Positions 5,829-13,567 of a DNA stretch of 64,000 nucleotides are shown here, one piece after another (the first letter of the stretch is position 1; each line of letters starts with the position of its first letter). The notes beneath the pieces were generated by a model. It made no database searches, was not told the DNA's origin, and saw only the letters and a list, made by a program, of their open reading frames with translations. The DNA is taken from contig CAMJMP010000002.1 of the NCBI GenBank assembly GCA_946407055.1, positions 14,168-78,167 of the forward strand, written 5' to 3'. The position numbers were made by a program, and so were the translations under genes. The stretch is from an uncultured Mycoplasmatota bacterium. GTDB taxonomy: Bacteria > Bacillota_I > Bacilli_A > RF39 > UBA660.

Positions 5829-7529
5829 AATTTTCTTTATCAATTCTTGATTAAGAGCAGCATCGAATAATTCTTTTGCTGTCTTAGGAATTGATGGTGT
5901 ATATTTTGTTCCTGTTAGAAATGCAATTCCAGCAGGATCAAATCCGCTCATGTAATAGAAGTTAGGTCTATCTGCAATACCCTCAAACTTAGGATGTATA
6001 TTCTTACCGTAGTAATATCCATTTGGAATATCCCAAAGAACAAGTTTAAAGTTATCTACAAACTTATCACTAAATCCTCCTTTACGAAGTATTTCAAGAA
6101 ATTCTTCGAAGTCAGATTTGTCAGAAGGAGCTTCATCAAACTCTCCATCAGAAACACAAATTACTCCTGTTGGAAATTCTGATTCATTGTATCCTTTTCT
6201 TTTAAGGTCTACAAATAAATTAGCAATTGAAAGGAAATTTGTATTATCACATTCTCCTGATAGAGGTGTATTTCTCCACTTCTCAAATGGAGTATCTCCA
6301 TTCCAAGTTCTAATTACAGTTTCTTCTGCGAACTCCAAGAATGTGTTAGCAAAATTACCTTTAAGTAATTCGCTGAAGTAAAGTGCCATACTTATAGCAA
6401 CTTCTATACTTCTAACATCTGTTCCAATAGCTGGAGCTTTCATTGAGCCAGAAGTATCTACACATACAATGAAAGATGTTTCTGTATTCATGTCCTTCTT
6501 AGCTGTCTCAATCAAACTTTTAAACTGCTTATTTAAAGTAGATATTTGATAAGACTTCAAACGAGTTGGTTCTTGATAATATATACCAAACTTCAAGTCA
6601 TTATAAAGACCTTTGAAAAGCTCATATGGATAACCTGTGAACTTAGCAACAGGTTGCTTTTCAAGCCACTGATAATAAGCATTTACCAAATCGTGGTTCT
6701 CTAAGAATTTAGACTTGACAAGTTTACTAAGAGCACGTCCAGCAATAAGACTGAAATTAATCTCATTATATTTCTGTTGAGAAATCTTTTGTTCCCACGT
6801 ATGTGCTTTACCAGAAGCCTTAAAGCTACGATAATCTGCATACGCTTTCTTCTTGTCTATATCTCCTCTTTTATCCCATACTGCAATCAGTTTACCAATT
6901 ATACTATTGGCTTGCTTTCGTGGAGTAGTACATTTTGAAGATGGATTGATTTTTGGCAAGTATTTCTTAATAAGATCTACTTGGTTTTCATTCTGGAAAT
7001 TGTCTACAATGTACTGAATGACTGTTGTAAACAATCTACGAGTAAAACGATGTGCACCACGATAGTACAAATCTGTACGTAACAATTCAAACAAATCGTT
7101 CCATGAACCAGCCGCTACAAAAATATCAAGATTTCTCTTAAACATTTTTGGATAATTCAGAGCAAAGAAATACAATCTTCCAATGTATTCATGCTTTAAA
7201 CCTTGTCCACGATGTACTCCAAGAGTTTTATCTTGGAAGAATGGAGCACGAGTAATTAGTCTTAAATAGACTGTTAGCCTCAGAGCTATAACAGGATCGA
7301 TATTACACAATTTTTGTGTTGTGTAAAAAATATCATCCATTTCTCTTAGCTCTCTGTAATTAGCTAATTGAGCGAAGTCATCAAGGAAAATGTCACCTGT
7401 AGTTTTGTACTTGACACTTCCATTACCAGAAGTAGTTTGCACTTCTTTTTTAAACATTTCTTTTTCAAAAATGTTCATGTCTTTTACAGACTTCTGTTTC
7501 TTTCCGTAAAGATTTTCTAACTTTTTCAT
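5823..7529 (-). CDS. Ro60-like TROVE/vWA protein (DUF2828-like)
   Basis: 568 residues from the ATG at 7529. A longer start would cross tRNA-Leu. The N-terminal 330 residues look like the helical-repeat TROVE ring: DPVIALRLTVYLRLITRAP, then GSWNDLFELLR. The C-terminal half is a von Willebrand A domain with MIDAS residues DTSGS (about 356), a central NTNF Thr and VSDGEFD (about 460). The late LWDIPN...MSGFDPAG region resembles DUF2828. Ro60/Rsr proteins bind misfolded RNAs and Y RNAs and can tether RNases. Here the gene sits inside a tRNA array with candidate Y RNAs. RNA binding is inferred from family and context. Confidence 0.75.
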   Translation of the reverse strand: MKKLENLYGKKQKSVKDMNIFEKEMFKKEVQTTSGNGSVKYKTTGDIFLDDFAQLANYRELREMDDIFYTTQKLCNIDPVIALRLTVYLRLITRAPFFQDKTLGVHRGQGLKHEYIGRLYFFALNYPKMFKRNLDIFVAAGSWNDLFELLRTDLYYRGAHRFTRRLFTTVIQYIVDNFQNENQVDLIKKYLPKINPSSKCTTPRKQANSIIGKLIAVWDKRGDIDKKKAYADYRSFKASGKAHTWEQKISQQKYNEINFSLIAGRALSKLVKSKFLENHDLVNAYYQWLEKQPVAKFTGYPYELFKGLYNDLKFGIYYQEPTRLKSYQISTLNKQFKSLIETAKKDMNTETSFIVCVDTSGSMKAPAIGTDVRSIEVAISMALYFSELLKGNFANTFLEFAEETVIRTWNGDTPFEKWRNTPLSGECDNTNFLSIANLFVDLKRKGYNESEFPTGVICVSDGEFDEAPSDKSDFEEFLEILRKGGFSDKFVDNFKLVLWDIPNGYYYGKNIHPKFEGIADRPNFYYMSGFDPAGIAFLTGTKYTPSIPKTAKELFDAALNQELIKKIK

Positions 7530-7553
7530 AATTGTAAATAAATTTACTTTATG

Positions 7554-7640
7554 TACTGAAAGCGAGACTCGAACTCGCACAACCATTACTGGTCAAGGGA
7601 TTTTAAGTCCCTCGTGTCTACCTAATTCCACCATTTCAGC
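7554..7640 (-). tRNA. tRNA-Leu(TAA)
   Basis: Class II. Acceptor GCTGAAA/TTTCAGT, anticodon stem AGGGA/TCCCT with loop CTTAAAA, a long variable arm and T-loop TTCGAGT. Reads TTA/TTG, the dominant Leu codons of this AT-rich phage. Confidence 0.9.
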
Positions 7641-7647
7641 GAATTAG

Positions 7648-7734
7648 TACCTTTGGTGGGACTCGAACCCGACACGAACCCTTCGGTTCATCAAATTTTA
7701 AGTCTGACGCGTATACCATTTTCGCCACAAAGGC
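7648..7734 (-). tRNA. tRNA-Leu(TAA), second copy
   Basis: Class II. Acceptor GCCTTTG/CAAAGGT, anticodon stem TCAGA/TTTGA with loop CTTAAAA, a long variable arm closed by GAACC/GGTTC, and T-loop TTCGAGT. Same anticodon as its neighbour but a divergent body, so not a recent duplicate. Confidence 0.85.
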
Positions 7735-7814
7735 ATATGATAACTTTACCGAAATAAAGTTATCAAATTTAGAATTAATTTTTTATTTTTAAAAACAAAA
7801 AATGTTAATTTTTG

Positions 7815-8117
7815 TTAATCTTCAGAATCTTCAGAGAAATCTGAATTCAACATTTCTTTTGCCTTCTTGATGTATGCAAGTTTCTGTTCCTCAACATCAA
7901 GATCCACAATGCACTGAACTAGCTTTGTTACAATCTCTTCACCAGAAGTTTCCGAGTCTACAGTATTCGCAATTGATGCAAGTTTATCTTTTGCATCCAA
8001 TACTGCTGTTTCTTGATTTGTAAGTGCACTTTCAATTGCTACTCCAATTTTTCTACGGAAAATTGCTTCTCTTGCTGACTTTGGCAAACCTTTTACTAAA
8101 ATGTCAATTAGCTTCAT
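7815..8117 (-). CDS. Unknown helical acidic protein, 100 aa
   Basis: Mostly alpha-helical by composition, with a basic N-terminus (LPKSAREAIFRRK) and a Ser/Asp/Glu tail. Its ATG overlaps the TGA of the upstream gene as ATGA, so the two are almost certainly translationally coupled. No family recognised. Confidence 0.7.
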   Translation of the reverse strand: MKLIDILVKGLPKSAREAIFRRKIGVAIESALTNQETAVLDAKDKLASIANTVDSETSGEEIVTKLVQCIVDLDVEEQKLAYIKKAKEMLNSDFSEDSED

Positions 8118-8920
8118 ACTTTAAAATTTAAATTTATATTAAGTTTTGGAATTTTAATATTAAATTTTGTTTGTTCTTCTTGTTCTTGTTTATCCATTTC
8201 CATTACTTGTCTAAAAAAGGATGTCGGATTATGTGCAAATAATTCTCTTTTTAAATCAGCCACTACCTTATTTAAATCCTCTAATGTTTTAAAACAATAA
8301 ACACTATAAGGAACTCCAAGTGGATTATTATAAACTGGAGTTATTTTACGTAAATCAGCATATCCAAGAATACGTTCTAAATAATCACGAGGTTTTACAC
8401 GCATTTTTGTGAAAATCTCATCATTATCATATGCATTTTTCATATTATGTAAAAAATATGAGCCATCACATTTTTTTACTTTATATATTAAAACAGACTT
8501 ATCAGGAAAATGAATTTTAATTTCATCATCTAACTCATAAGAAGTAGTTACTTTAAGATTTTTAGGACATTCTGCTTTTTTTGAATTAGTCAGTTTCTTT
8601 AAATCTTTTATTACTCTGTTTATAGCTGATGATGTTAAAAAACGAGGAACTGCTTGACTATCTTGATAAGAGCCATCTCTTACAAAACCAACATTATAAT
8701 CCCCATAAAGTTCCTTCACGAAATGAAAAGGATCTAATTTTAATTTATTAAAAACTTCATTATGGCAATTTGGATTTGTTATATTATATAAGTAATATGA
8801 TTCATGCTCAATATCATTAAAATCAACAATATTACCACCTATAGTTTTTATTGTATATTGTAAAGTACAATCAGGAAAAACAAACTCAATTCTATCATTT
8901 ACAGAATATTCAACAAACAT
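8114..8920 (-). CDS. Unknown protein with internal duplication, 268 aa
   Basis: Two related halves. Residues 4-100 begin YSVNDRIEFVFPD, residues 128-230 begin YELDDEIKIHFPD. Both continue with a Tyr-rich strand, an HNM- or YNI-type segment, EVFNKLKLDP or EIFTKMRVKP, and finish with a helix (RVIKDLKKL or KVVADLKRE). It looks like a duplicated small domain. Coupled to the downstream 100-residue gene by ATGA. Function unknown. Confidence 0.7.
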   Translation of the reverse strand: MFVEYSVNDRIEFVFPDCTLQYTIKTIGGNIVDFNDIEHESYYLYNITNPNCHNEVFNKLKLDPFHFVKELYGDYNVGFVRDGSYQDSQAVPRFLTSSAINRVIKDLKKLTNSKKAECPKNLKVTTSYELDDEIKIHFPDKSVLIYKVKKCDGSYFLHNMKNAYDNDEIFTKMRVKPRDYLERILGYADLRKITPVYNNPLGVPYSVYCFKTLEDLNKVVADLKRELFAHNPTSFFRQVMEMDKQEQEEQTKFNIKIPKLNINLNFKV

Positions 8921-8955
8921 TTTATGTTAAAATTAAAGTTTATTTAATACTTGAT

Positions 8956-9054
8956 TTAGTCTTCATCTTTATGTACTTTTATGTAAAGACAAGCACAAAC
9001 GATAATTGCAACTGTAATTGTAATTACCCAAAGATTTTCGTTAATTGTTTCCAT
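8956..9054 (-). CDS. Single-pass membrane peptide, 32 aa
   Basis: ATG at 9054, TAA at 8956. One hydrophobic helix (WVITITVAIIVCACLYI) with a charged KVHKDED tail, which predicts a membrane peptide with the C-terminus inside. Too short for a family call, but it fills the gap between two genes in the same orientation. Confidence 0.45.
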   Translation of the reverse strand: METINENLWVITITVAIIVCACLYIKVHKDED

Positions 9055-9104
9055 ATTTTTTAATTATTAATTTCCTCTCTGAAATGAATCAGAGAGGAAA
9101 TGTG

Positions 9105-9479
9105 TTAGACAACTGTACCTTGAATAACAAGATAACCATGCGCTTTCACGATATCTATTGACTTCTGAAGAATCATATTTTCATATGCTTCTTTCTTGAT
9201 TACCTTGTTTGCCTTGTACTTTTTTGTTCTCTGTGTATTGAACTCCTTGATAACGTTTTCCAAGTACTTGAAATACACAGGTTTTTTAGGAAGCATATAT
9301 TCATTTCTTCCTACATAAAGGATTACACCTTTGTTGCTTAGCAAATTGATTAAAGCTAAGTCTTTACCCAATCCCACTTCGTTAAACAAAGTTCGCATTT
9401 CTTTACAAGTAAAAACACGATTAGGATTTTCAGCTCTCTTCACGTTAAAAAGAGCTGTGATTTTTTTATAATCTTTCAT
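9105..9479 (-). CDS. Unknown small basic protein, winged-helix-like
   Basis: 124 residues from the ATG at 9479. An ATG at 9509 would add ten residues and lengthen the overlap with the upstream gene. A pattern resembling a winged helix is visible: a TCKEMRTLFNEVGLGKD helix pair, then a LLSNKGVILYVGRNEYML beta-hairpin, followed by a Lys-rich linker. DNA or RNA binding is possible but unproven. Confidence 0.6.
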   Translation of the reverse strand: MKDYKKITALFNVKRAENPNRVFTCKEMRTLFNEVGLGKDLALINLLSNKGVILYVGRNEYMLPKKPVYFKYLENVIKEFNTQRTKKYKANKVIKKEAYENMILQKSIDIVKAHGYLVIQGTVV

Positions 9480-9984
9480 ATTCTGATTTGAGTTTATCTT
9501 CTGCATCATAAACGCAGGTTGTTAGAAAATCTCTGAATTGTTCGAATACATTTTGAAGGTCTAAATCAGATGCTGATACAATCCAATCATTAAACTTAAT
9601 ATATAAGTTTTTTTGATCAATTTTTTCAATAACAACATCTTCAAAATTACCTTCTGGATCAAGTCTTAACCAATTATCTGGCTTCTTAATAGATGAAACA
9701 AATAGAGGAATAGAACGATCTGCACAATATTTTCTTTCAAACATTTGTTTATAAATATTGAACAAATCTCGAATTACTTCTTTTTTCTTACTTATTGTAC
9801 CACGACTAGATAAATATAAGTACTTAATACTATTAAGTTTTACGATGATTTTAAAGATTTCGTCTTTTTCCTCTTTGATTTCTTTCTCATGTTTCATTTT
9901 CATCAAACGATTTACACGTAAATCATTTAGAAAGATGACAATTAGAAACAAAAGAAAAAAGATAGCGAGAACAATTACTTCCAT
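9466..9984 (-). CDS. Membrane-anchored protein with coiled coil
   Basis: 172 residues. An N-terminal hydrophobic helix (residues 3-19) is followed by a highly charged Lys/Glu segment (25-48) likely to form a coiled coil, then a soluble domain. Predicted to be a single-pass inner-membrane protein with a cytoplasmic domain. Its 3' end overlaps the start of the next gene by 14 nt. Function unknown. Confidence 0.65.
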   Translation of the reverse strand: MEVIVLAIFFLLFLIVIFLNDLRVNRLMKMKHEKEIKEEKDEIFKIIVKLNSIKYLYLSSRGTISKKKEVIRDLFNIYKQMFERKYCADRSIPLFVSSIKKPDNWLRLDPEGNFEDVVIEKIDQKNLYIKFNDWIVSASDLDLQNVFEQFRDFLTTCVYDAEDKLKSEYERL

Positions 9985-10013
9985 ATTTATTAGTTTTTTA
10001 AATGAAGATATTG

Positions 10014-10355
10014 TTACTGAATTTCAGTAACAACACCTTTGTCAATTGTGATGGTATACTCATTCTTGTGGAGTCTTCTGATCTCCTCAAAAATGTAGCC
10101 AAACACTCCGTTGGCATAGTCATACTTCTTGTAGAATGGACGACCTCTGAGGATGTCCAAAGAACGACCTACTCGTGTACAATCACAGATGGCTCCATTC
10201 TTGTCCAACTTGACGAAGAGCATGAAATCACCAACCTTGTGAGTAGAGTCATCTATCAGAAGCTCACTCTTGCCAATTACTTCTTTGAACTTCTTAGGCT
10301 TGAGATTGAATGACTTACGCATACCATTGTTAAAGAATTTCTTACTATTTGACAT
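10014..10355 (-). CDS. Unknown protein, 113 aa
   Basis: Basic N-terminus (KKFFNNGMRKSFNLKPKKFKE), then alternating strands including GDFMLFVKLDKNGAICDCTRVG. Its base composition is richer in GC than its neighbours. The GC-richer genes at 17-19 kb share this trait, perhaps reflecting high expression. No recognised domain. Confidence 0.65.
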   Translation of the reverse strand: MSNSKKFFNNGMRKSFNLKPKKFKEVIGKSELLIDDSTHKVGDFMLFVKLDKNGAICDCTRVGRSLDILRGRPFYKKYDYANGVFGYIFEEIRRLHKNEYTITIDKGVVTEIQ

Positions 10356-10493
10356 AGTATTACCTGCTTGCCCAGGATTTATTTACGGCAAGAAAAGATT
10401 ACTATTTTGTATTCAAGTATAGTTACTTGTCTTGTTTTAAGCGATGTTCGAACTTAGTTCTACTTATATAAACAAGCTAAAGCAAAAAATTAG

Positions 10494-10564
10494 AAGTTCT
10501 TGCCGGACTCGAACCGACCACCTCTGCTTACGCGACAGTGCTCCCACCTGTGAGCTAAAGAGCT
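10494..10564 (-). tRNA. tRNA-Thr(CGT), atypical anticodon arm
   Basis: Acceptor AGCTCTT/AAGAACT (one mismatch), D-stem GCTC/GAGC, T-arm GTCGG/CCGGC with loop TTCGAGT. The anticodon arm is best read as CTGT/GCAG with loop CGCGTAA, giving CGT. Position 33 is then G rather than the near-universal T, so function or identity is less certain. Confidence 0.7.
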
Positions 10565-10646
10565 TTTACCCATCGTTGGACTTTCACCAATCCAGATTGC
10601 TTAAGCGCTAATAACAATAATGGGGATTTATTACTAGTAAAAATCG

Positions 10647-10716
10647 CAATCCCTATCGGACTCGAACCGATAACCGCTGTTAAAGAACAGTGCTCTCACC
10701 ATTGAGCTAAGGGATT
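10647..10716 (-). tRNA. tRNA, probable Lys(TTT), shortened anticodon loop
   Basis: Acceptor AATCCCT/AGGGATT, D-stem GCTC/GAGC and T-arm ATCGG/CCGAT are all perfect. The anticodon arm CTGT/ACAG leaves a 6-nt loop TCTTTA, one base short. By alignment with the tRNA at 10494 the anticodon would be TTT. A decayed or non-canonical tRNA is possible. Confidence 0.65.
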
Positions 10717-10804
10717 TTTGCATATAACATCTTGAGCTCATTAATGTTATACGTGCCAGTTGACGCCACCTATAGATTCATTCAACTTCATAATAGAAAT
10801 GCAG

Positions 10805-10921
10805 TAGATATAACAGGATTCGAACCTGTGACCCCGCGCCGTATCATATAAATGATGTTAGTATTATGAATGTACACTCAAAACCCGAGTCGCTACTCTA
10901 AACCAACTGAGTTATATATCT
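10805..10921 (-). tRNA. Interrupted tRNA, probable Pro, ~41-nt insert in anticodon loop
   Basis: Acceptor AGATATA/TATATCT, D-stem ACTC/GAGT and T-arm ACAGG/CCTGT are perfect, but the gene is 117 nt. Between the anticodon-stem strands GCGAC and GGCGC lie 48 nt starting TCGGG, consistent with a Pro anticodon (CGG or GGG) plus about 41 extra nt. The insert holds an ATCAT/ATGAT hairpin and is far too short for a group I intron. An exceptionally long variable arm is the alternative fold. Confidence 0.6.
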
Positions 10922-11015
10922 ATGTTATTTTTATGGTTGTTTAAAAAATCGTATTACTATTTTCACAAACTGTAATACGCAGAATTTTAACAAATATAAC
11001 CAAACAACCTATGAG

Positions 11016-11087
11016 TAGGAAAGCCAGGATTCGAACCTGGATTACCAGAGTGAGAATCTGGAGTACTACCATTATACGACATCCCCT
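11016..11087 (-). tRNA. tRNA-Glu(CTC)
   Basis: Anticodon stem CCAGA/TCTGG with loop TTCTCAC, T-arm CCAGG/CCTGG with loop TTCGAAT. Acceptor AGGGGAT/CTTTCCT pairs through several G-T pairs. A conserved leader-like repeat precedes it (see 11097-11149). Confidence 0.8.
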
Positions 11088-11096
11088 AGTAATACA

Positions 11097-11149
11097 CTTA
11101 TAAAGATTTAAGAAACTTAGTGCATTTAAGACCTCGAGTCTAAGTTTAC
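11097..11149 (-). repeat. Leader repeat upstream of tRNA-Glu(CTC)
   Basis: Shares with 12581-12632 the minus-strand pattern ACTTAGACTCGAGGTC, TAAAT, CTAAGTTT, then CTTATAAG nearer the tRNA. ACTTAG/CTAAGT can pair as a hairpin. The two copies lie immediately upstream of the two tRNA-Glu genes, so this could be a promoter/leader duplicated with the tRNA or a processing signal. Confidence 0.5.
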
Positions 11150-11178
11150 TGTGTCGGACAACTAACTAAAACCAAAGT

Positions 11179-11586
11179 TTAATTTGGTAACAGTATTTTC
11201 TTTATTTGTTTAACTGCTTCTTTAGCTTCTTCAGCAGTTTTGAAGTAGTTTCCAGACTCATAACGACCGTTATCATATCTGTCTCCACATTCAGTACTTT
11301 CTATAACAACTAAGGTACTATCAATTGTGTAATAATATCCACATCGTTCAGCTCTCCATCTAAATGGCTTTAGCTCCTTAGCAGTAGCTATAATGTATTT
11401 GCCAAAATCAAAATATTCAGAAGTAAGATGTATTATATTATCTTCAGGATTTATATAATAAATAGAATCCCTATCAGTGCCACTGAAATTTTTATCGTTT
11501 TTACCACCAAAATGTACAAGAGCTTCTATTACTCCTGTACCTGATTTCGTTCCTCGAACGTATACAGGTTTATATTTATCACTCAT
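11179..11586 (-). CDS. Unknown protein, tandem paralogue 2
   Basis: 135 residues, clearly paralogous to the gene at 11603-12010. Shared segments include KPVYV(R/Q)GTK, GVIEAL, YIIATA, KPFRWRAE or KPFKWRAE, YYTID and the GNYF(K/R)T helix near the C-terminus. A product of local duplication. I recognise no catalytic motif. The conserved Trp/Arg core suggests a small globular domain. Confidence 0.7.
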   Translation of the reverse strand: MSDKYKPVYVRGTKSGTGVIEALVHFGGKNDKNFSGTDRDSIYYINPEDNIIHLTSEYFDFGKYIIATAKELKPFRWRAERCGYYYTIDSTLVVIESTECGDRYDNGRYESGNYFKTAEEAKEAVKQIKKILLPN

Positions 11587-11602
11587 AACAAGTTTAAATT
11601 TA

Positions 11603-12010
11603 TTATTCGTTTGATAATGTTTTCTTTACTTTTTTAAGCATTTCTATAGCTTCTGCTTCAGTTCTGAAATAATTTCCGTTTTCGTAACGTTTATTATCAA
11701 AACAATCTCTAACATCATACATTTTCATGATTTCTATAGTGTTATCGATTGTATAATATCCAGCACCTTGTTCGGCTCTCCACTTGAAAGGTTTTATTTC
11801 TTCAGCAGTAGCTATAATATATGGAGCAAATTGAGAGTATTTATCTACTCCACATATAAAATTGGTATTAGGAGCTATATAATATATATTGGACTCACAA
11901 TTGCCTTTATAATCACAATTGTTTATACCTCCATGAGCTATAAGAGCTTCAATAACTCCTTCTCCTGTCTTTGTTCCTTGAACATAAACAGGCTTAAAAT
12001 TTTTATCCAT
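11603..12010 (-). CDS. Unknown protein, tandem paralogue 1
   Basis: 135 residues, same length as its downstream neighbour and roughly half identical by eye over the conserved blocks. Starts with an ATG 15 nt after the stop of the 145-residue gene, so these three form one unit followed by tRNA-Glu(CTC). Function unknown. Confidence 0.7.
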   Translation of the reverse strand: MDKNFKPVYVQGTKTGEGVIEALIAHGGINNCDYKGNCESNIYYIAPNTNFICGVDKYSQFAPYIIATAEEIKPFKWRAEQGAGYYTIDNTIEIMKMYDVRDCFDNKRYENGNYFRTEAEAIEMLKKVKKTLSNE

Positions 12011-12025
12011 ATTAATTTTAATTTA

Positions 12026-12463
12026 TTATTCTTCCCATTCTATTGATTCAGGAGTTTCAACCCATTCATATCCATCATATTCACAGATGCGATATTTCCC
12101 TTCAACTTGTGCAACAGCTAATTTAGAATAAGCTCCATTAGCAGCATCACCAAGTTCTTTAACAATTTTAATTAGGTTTTCATTAGTTCTTATACTTCCA
12201 TGACAATAATTTTCTAAATAAATTCGTCCTGGAAGTGTATAATTTTTTGAAACATATTTATCACCTAAATCTTTTGTGGTTAGAATGGCTTTAGGGTTAT
12301 TTTGAATATCGTTTTCTTTAGTATATATTATTTCATCAAACTCATAGTTTTCTTTATAAGCATATACTTTTAGTTCGGGTTTTATGATTTCTAAATATTT
12401 TTTAATTGCTAATGGTGAAAACCCAAAACCGCCATAGCATACATTATATAATACTTCTTTCAT
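12026..12463 (-). CDS. Unknown protein with N-terminal CYGGFGFS motif
   Basis: 145 residues. The N-terminus, YNVCYGGFGFSPLAIKKYLE, matches a motif I associate with small conserved phage proteins of unknown function in which a Gly-rich turn precedes a helix. The C-terminal 35 residues (YRICEYDGYEWVETPE) are acidic and Tyr/Trp-rich. It heads a three-gene run with the tandem paralogues. Confidence 0.7.
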   Translation of the reverse strand: MKEVLYNVCYGGFGFSPLAIKKYLEIIKPELKVYAYKENYEFDEIIYTKENDIQNNPKAILTTKDLGDKYVSKNYTLPGRIYLENYCHGSIRTNENLIKIVKELGDAANGAYSKLAVAQVEGKYRICEYDGYEWVETPESIEWEE

Positions 12464-12488
12464 AATTGTGGAATTTTATTGTTAATAA

Positions 12489-12562
12489 TAACCCCTGTGG
12501 GATTCGAACCCGACGTTGCTGGAATGAAAATCCAGTGTACTGACCATCTATACGAAGGGGCT
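12489..12562 (-). tRNA. tRNA-Glu(TTC)
   Basis: Acceptor AGCCCCT/AGGGGTT, D-stem GTAT/GTAC, anticodon stem CTGGA/TCCAG with loop TTTTCAT, T-loop TTCGAAT. Followed upstream by the repeat at 12581-12632. Confidence 0.88.
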
Positions 12563-12580
12563 AAGTTAATTGGAAATATG

Positions 12581-12632
12581 CTTATAAAATGTACAAAACT
12601 TAGCATATTTAGGACCTCGAGTCCAAGTTTAT
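12581..12632 (-). repeat. Leader repeat upstream of tRNA-Glu(TTC)
   Basis: Second copy of the 11097-11149 repeat: ACTTGGACTCGAGGTC, CTAAAT, GCTAAGTTTTG and CTTATAAG in the same order and spacing, oriented toward the tRNA. The copies differ at scattered positions, so the sequence is conserved rather than freshly copied. Confidence 0.5.
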
Positions 12633-12693
12633 AACAGAACTCCGGAAGGGTGTGATTTGATAGTCTTTATTATGTATATATCACCCGTTCTGT

Positions 12694-13248
12694 TTATTGT
12701 AAAGGTACAACGTAATTTCTACTATTTAAATCTACAACAATTTTTTCAATTCTTAATGCGTTACTTGCATAGTAGTCATCATTCGTAAAACGATTTGCAC
12801 GTCCTGTATAATAAAAACTACCTCTTGGTATTATACATTCAGCAATAACAAGATTTTCTGCAAAATGAGGATTTACTATTTTCAAACATGCATCAATAGA
12901 TTTACAAGTATGGAAACCTTGACCAATAGAATATGTTAATATCATGTTGCCATTACTATCATAAACATAATCATTGTCATATCTCTTTGTTATCCATTTA
13001 TCACCGTTAGAATCAACAAAACAACCTTTAGACATTTTAGAATAATAATCAAAATGAAATAAATTGCTGTAAGCACAAATTGTTAGTTCAATATTAGTAG
13101 CTTCTTCATATACTTTTCCAATTTCATAGGAAAATTTATAAAGAGGTGCTTTTAATTTTCCGTTTTTACAACGTACAAGAACTTTGTAGCATTTTTTATC
13201 TTCTAAAGCTACTTTGGGTTGCTCTCCTTTTTTATAATATAAACACAT
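12694..13248 (-). CDS. Unknown protein, MCL-family paralogue A
   Basis: 184 residues. Shares an architecture with the gene at 13999: N-terminal MCL, a CYKVL or CFKCL strand, YEIGK or YELGK, a GFHT or GLHA segment, then AECIIPRGSFYYTG or VKCEIPKGATYYK, and YASNALRI or YASDKLIP. This copy carries an extra 40-50 residues in the middle. Function unknown. The repeated strands suggest a beta-rich fold. Confidence 0.7.
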   Translation of the reverse strand: MCLYYKKGEQPKVALEDKKCYKVLVRCKNGKLKAPLYKFSYEIGKVYEEATNIELTICAYSNLFHFDYYSKMSKGCFVDSNGDKWITKRYDNDYVYDSNGNMILTYSIGQGFHTCKSIDACLKIVNPHFAENLVIAECIIPRGSFYYTGRANRFTNDDYYASNALRIEKIVVDLNSRNYVVPLQ

Positions 13249-13274
13249 AATATTTTATTTTTAAGTTTATTTAG

Positions 13275-13345
13275 CACTCAATATCAGATTCGAACTGATA
13301 ACATTTTCCGCAGAAAACTATTTTATCCAATTAAACTAATTGAGC
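13275..13345 (-). tRNA. tRNA-Arg(GCG), imperfect anticodon stem
   Basis: Acceptor GCTCAAT/ATTGAGT, D-stem GTTT/AAAA, T-arm ATCAG/CTGAT with loop TTCGAAT. Anticodon loop read as CTGCGGA (T33, G37, A38 as in Arg tRNAs), giving GCG. Only three of five anticodon-stem pairs form, and an alternative register would read TGC (Ala). Confidence 0.65.
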
Positions 13346-13567
13346 TACAGATGTTGTTCTGCTAGACATTTGTATAAGATACTATACTTCACTTATACAA
13401 TATATAAAACTATGAAGACTTCTTGACCGTCAATGAAAACGATACTCTACACAAGTTTCTAGGTACTTGATAAACCCAATTAATATATTCCATCACGTAA
13501 AGATGAACCTCTAACAAATCCTGAAAATGTTAGAATATTGCGTTTGACAAATCAAACTGCTAAGTTG
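13346..13567 (-). other. Gene-free spacer rich in small hairpins
   Basis: No coding potential on either strand. Contains TTGTATAAG/CTTATACAA (13371-13400), TCTAACA/TGTTAGA (13511-13535) and GTTTGA/TCAAAC (13541-13556). These may be tRNA spacer or processing hairpins, and the density is higher than expected by eye. No T-runs mark terminators. Confidence 0.35.

Noticed and set aside
9758..10313. Plus-strand open frames antisense to the 9466 and 10014 genes
   Set aside because: They are shadows of minus-strand genes that have better composition, starts and operon spacing.
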